The position numbers and the translations under genes were made by a program. From Thermoplasmata archaeon (GTDB taxonomy: Archaea; Thermoplasmatota; Thermoplasmata; Thermoplasmatales; Thermoplasmataceae), in the NCBI GenBank assembly GCA_021795055.1, contig JAJYPW010000054.1, positions 1-6,161 on the forward strand: 6,161 nucleotides of DNA, in the 5' to 3' direction. The notes beneath the pieces were generated by a model, which made no database searches, was not told the origin of the DNA, and saw nothing but the letters and a program-made list of their open reading frames with translations. Shown here in pieces: positions 5,061 through 6,161 of the stretch. Numbering within the stretch: the stretch's first letter is position 1; the number at the start of each line of letters is the position of its first letter.

Positions 5061-5269
5061 AAGCGCCCAGTAATAAATCACCATGAGTTTAATCTTTCCG
5101 GCGATCCTGGGGCATCCGACTCTTATCACCATGAGGCCCATTTTTATCACCTTTATGCGCCAGAAATGTGTTAATTTAATAACTCAATGTTCACTTACAC
5201 TTGCCACTGTGATGATATACCTAAATTCTGAATGATGATGAATGACAGGCAGGCTGAGTGGCTATCAGT
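5061..5269. other. Noncoding stretch between tRNA-Pro and the membrane protein gene
   Basis: About 209 bases without a convincing gene. It holds two copies of ATCACCATGAG (5077-5087 and 5125-5135), a shorter TTATCACC copy (5144-5151), the weak tRNA box A (about 5087-5094), a TTAGGT hexamer on the minus strand (5219-5224), and a small ATGATGATGAATGA tract after the membrane protein gene. A 34-codon frame at 5131-5235 shows no protein-like signals. No stable terminator hairpin is evident after the membrane protein stop. Confidence 0.6.
5077..5135 (+). repeat. Direct repeat ATCACCATGAG, two copies 48 bases apart
   Basis: The 11 bases recur exactly at 5077-5087 and 5125-5135, and a third partial copy (TTATCACC) lies at 5144-5151. 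The first copy is in the upstream flank of tRNA-Pro. They may be regulator sites or remnants of a small duplication. Confidence 0.45.
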
Positions 5270-6161
5270 CTAATCCTGCGATTTTATGACCCCGCTCCAA
5301 GCCTTTGATTCTGCGATACCTATCTTGAGCTTTGGGTATATCAGGTAAGAAATGGAAATGCATGCAAGCGGTATCTGGGTATTTGGATCCGTGCTGGAAC
5401 CAGTGAAGAGCCCGCCAAAGCCCATCAGGAATATCCAGGTCAAAATTGAGATCGCTACGGTGTACGTTACGCTTAACCTTCCAGGCCATAGAATCCAAAG
5501 TACCGCAGAAATTGCAAGTGAAGCCGAAATCAGCGAGTTGTATAATATGGGGTTGGCGAGAAGCGCCTGGACAACTGATGCTTCGAAGCCGGAAAAATCA
5601 GGGTACTGCGGTCTTACAGAGATCAAGTAAGTATTCATCGCCAGGTTTACTCCATCCCAATAACCATTTGATGGAATCACCTGCCACGCGAATTCAACAA
5701 GGAATATTGCGATCATCAGTATCCGCACTGCCTTCCTCAGATCATGTCTTTCGCTTGAAAGGAGCAAAGCGGACGCCATCAAGTAAAACAGTACAGAGCC
5801 CGGGGAGCCTATAATCCAGGAAGCTCCTGGCGAAATGGAATTTCCTAGGCCTTCTCCAATAACCCATATCAGGATGGACCATGGGATACTCAGAATAAGG
5901 ACGGGCTTGTACAGCAAATCCCTTGGCCCAATCAGCATTATCGCACCGCCAAAAATCTGGATGGTGGCGGCAATTGAATCATAGACCATGGGATTCAGGT
6001 TCCAGGCATTCGCGGCTGTACTGATCAAAGAGCTCAGCCATGGCTGGTAGCTGCCCATAATAAGACCTGGGCTGATTGTTTCCTCAATAAATGCTATTCC
6101 CAACAACGGCTGCAGTTGCAGCAAGCCGTCAATAAACCAGAGAAAGCCAAAGGCAATTCTC
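5270..6161 (-). CDS. Multi-pass membrane protein of unknown function with internal duplication (5' truncated by the window edge)
   Basis: The frame is open to the right edge, so the true start is outside the window. The visible part begins with RIAFGFLWFIDG leading into LLQLQP; this hydrophobic, motif-like opening argues against a start at the in-frame TTG (6124). At least 296 residues are visible, with about seven to eight hydrophobic helices. Two halves look alike: NPMVYDSIAATIQIFGG and then GEGLGNSISPGASWIIGSPGS in the first; NPILYNSLISASLAISA and then GFGGLFTGSSTDPNTQIP in the second, each followed by a closing helix. The GEGxG...GAS...GxPG pattern resembles uncharacterised membrane proteins I recall from actinobacteria, but no function is known to me. 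A DoxX-like fold is possible but not supported by a clear motif. It is read toward the tRNA gene on the same strand. Confidence 0.85.
   Translation of the reverse strand, partial: RIAFGFLWFIDGLLQLQPLLGIAFIEETISPGLIMGSYQPWLSSLISTAANAWNLNPMVYDSIAATIQIFGGAIMLIGPRDLLYKPVLILSIPWSILIWVIGEGLGNSISPGASWIIGSPGSVLFYLMASALLLSSERHDLRKAVRILMIAIFLVEFAWQVIPSNGYWDGVNLAMNTYLISVRPQYPDFSGFEASVVQALLANPILYNSLISASLAISAVLWILWPGRLSVTYTVAISILTWIFLMGFGGLFTGSSTDPNTQIPLACISISYLIYPKLKIGIAESKAWSGVIKSQD

Noticed and set aside
5131..5235. 34-codon plus-strand frame in the noncoding stretch
   Set aside because: It has no SD, no TATA box at a useful distance and no recognisable protein pattern.
5446..5814. Plus-strand frame of 122 codons opposite the membrane protein
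   Set aside because: The minus-strand frame has hydrophobic helices and a repeated motif; the plus-strand product has no coherent features.

Overview
The window looks like a chromosomal stretch from an acidophilic archaeon of the Thermoplasmata (Thermoplasma/Ferroplasma-like lineage). The clues are the archaeal-type histidyl-tRNA synthetase, a stand-alone Lrp/AsnC ligand-binding (RAM) protein, a tRNA-Pro gene without encoded CCA, TATA-like boxes about 25-35 bases before several start codons (leaderless transcription), frequent TTG starts and moderate GC content. This assignment is inferred from protein style and promoter layout; no database search was possible.

Left part (1-1592, minus strand): hisS, then a 77-residue RAM-domain protein, then the first three codons of another gene that leaves the window at base 1. 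The RAM gene appears to have its own TATA box and a leaderless TTG start. The gene after it has a clear Shine-Dalgarno (SD) sequence overlapping the RAM stop codon, so these two are probably co-transcribed.

Middle part (1593-4907): a divergent promoter region rich in palindromes separates hisS from a plus-strand MOP-superfamily polysaccharide flippase. The flippase is convergent with a Fur/PerR-family regulator and their stop codons overlap. Upstream of the regulator, on the same strand, lies a radical SAM/SPASM protein of the group related to the haem-pathway enzymes AhbC/AhbD/NirJ. A short motif (TTAGGT) sits in the noncoding DNA before both fur and the radical SAM gene and may be a shared operator.

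Right part (4908-6161): a tRNA-Pro(UGG) gene with an atypical C at T-loop position 55 and a perfect 9-bp inverted repeat straddling its 3' end, a roughly 209-bp noncoding stretch, and a 5'-truncated multi-pass membrane protein with a visible internal duplication, whose function I do not know.

I see no mobile element, CRISPR array or defence system. The genes mostly look like ordinary chromosomal ones. The parts most worth attention are the Fur/radical SAM pair with its shared motif, the altered Fur metal site, the duplicated membrane protein, and the tRNA T-loop and 3' hairpin.
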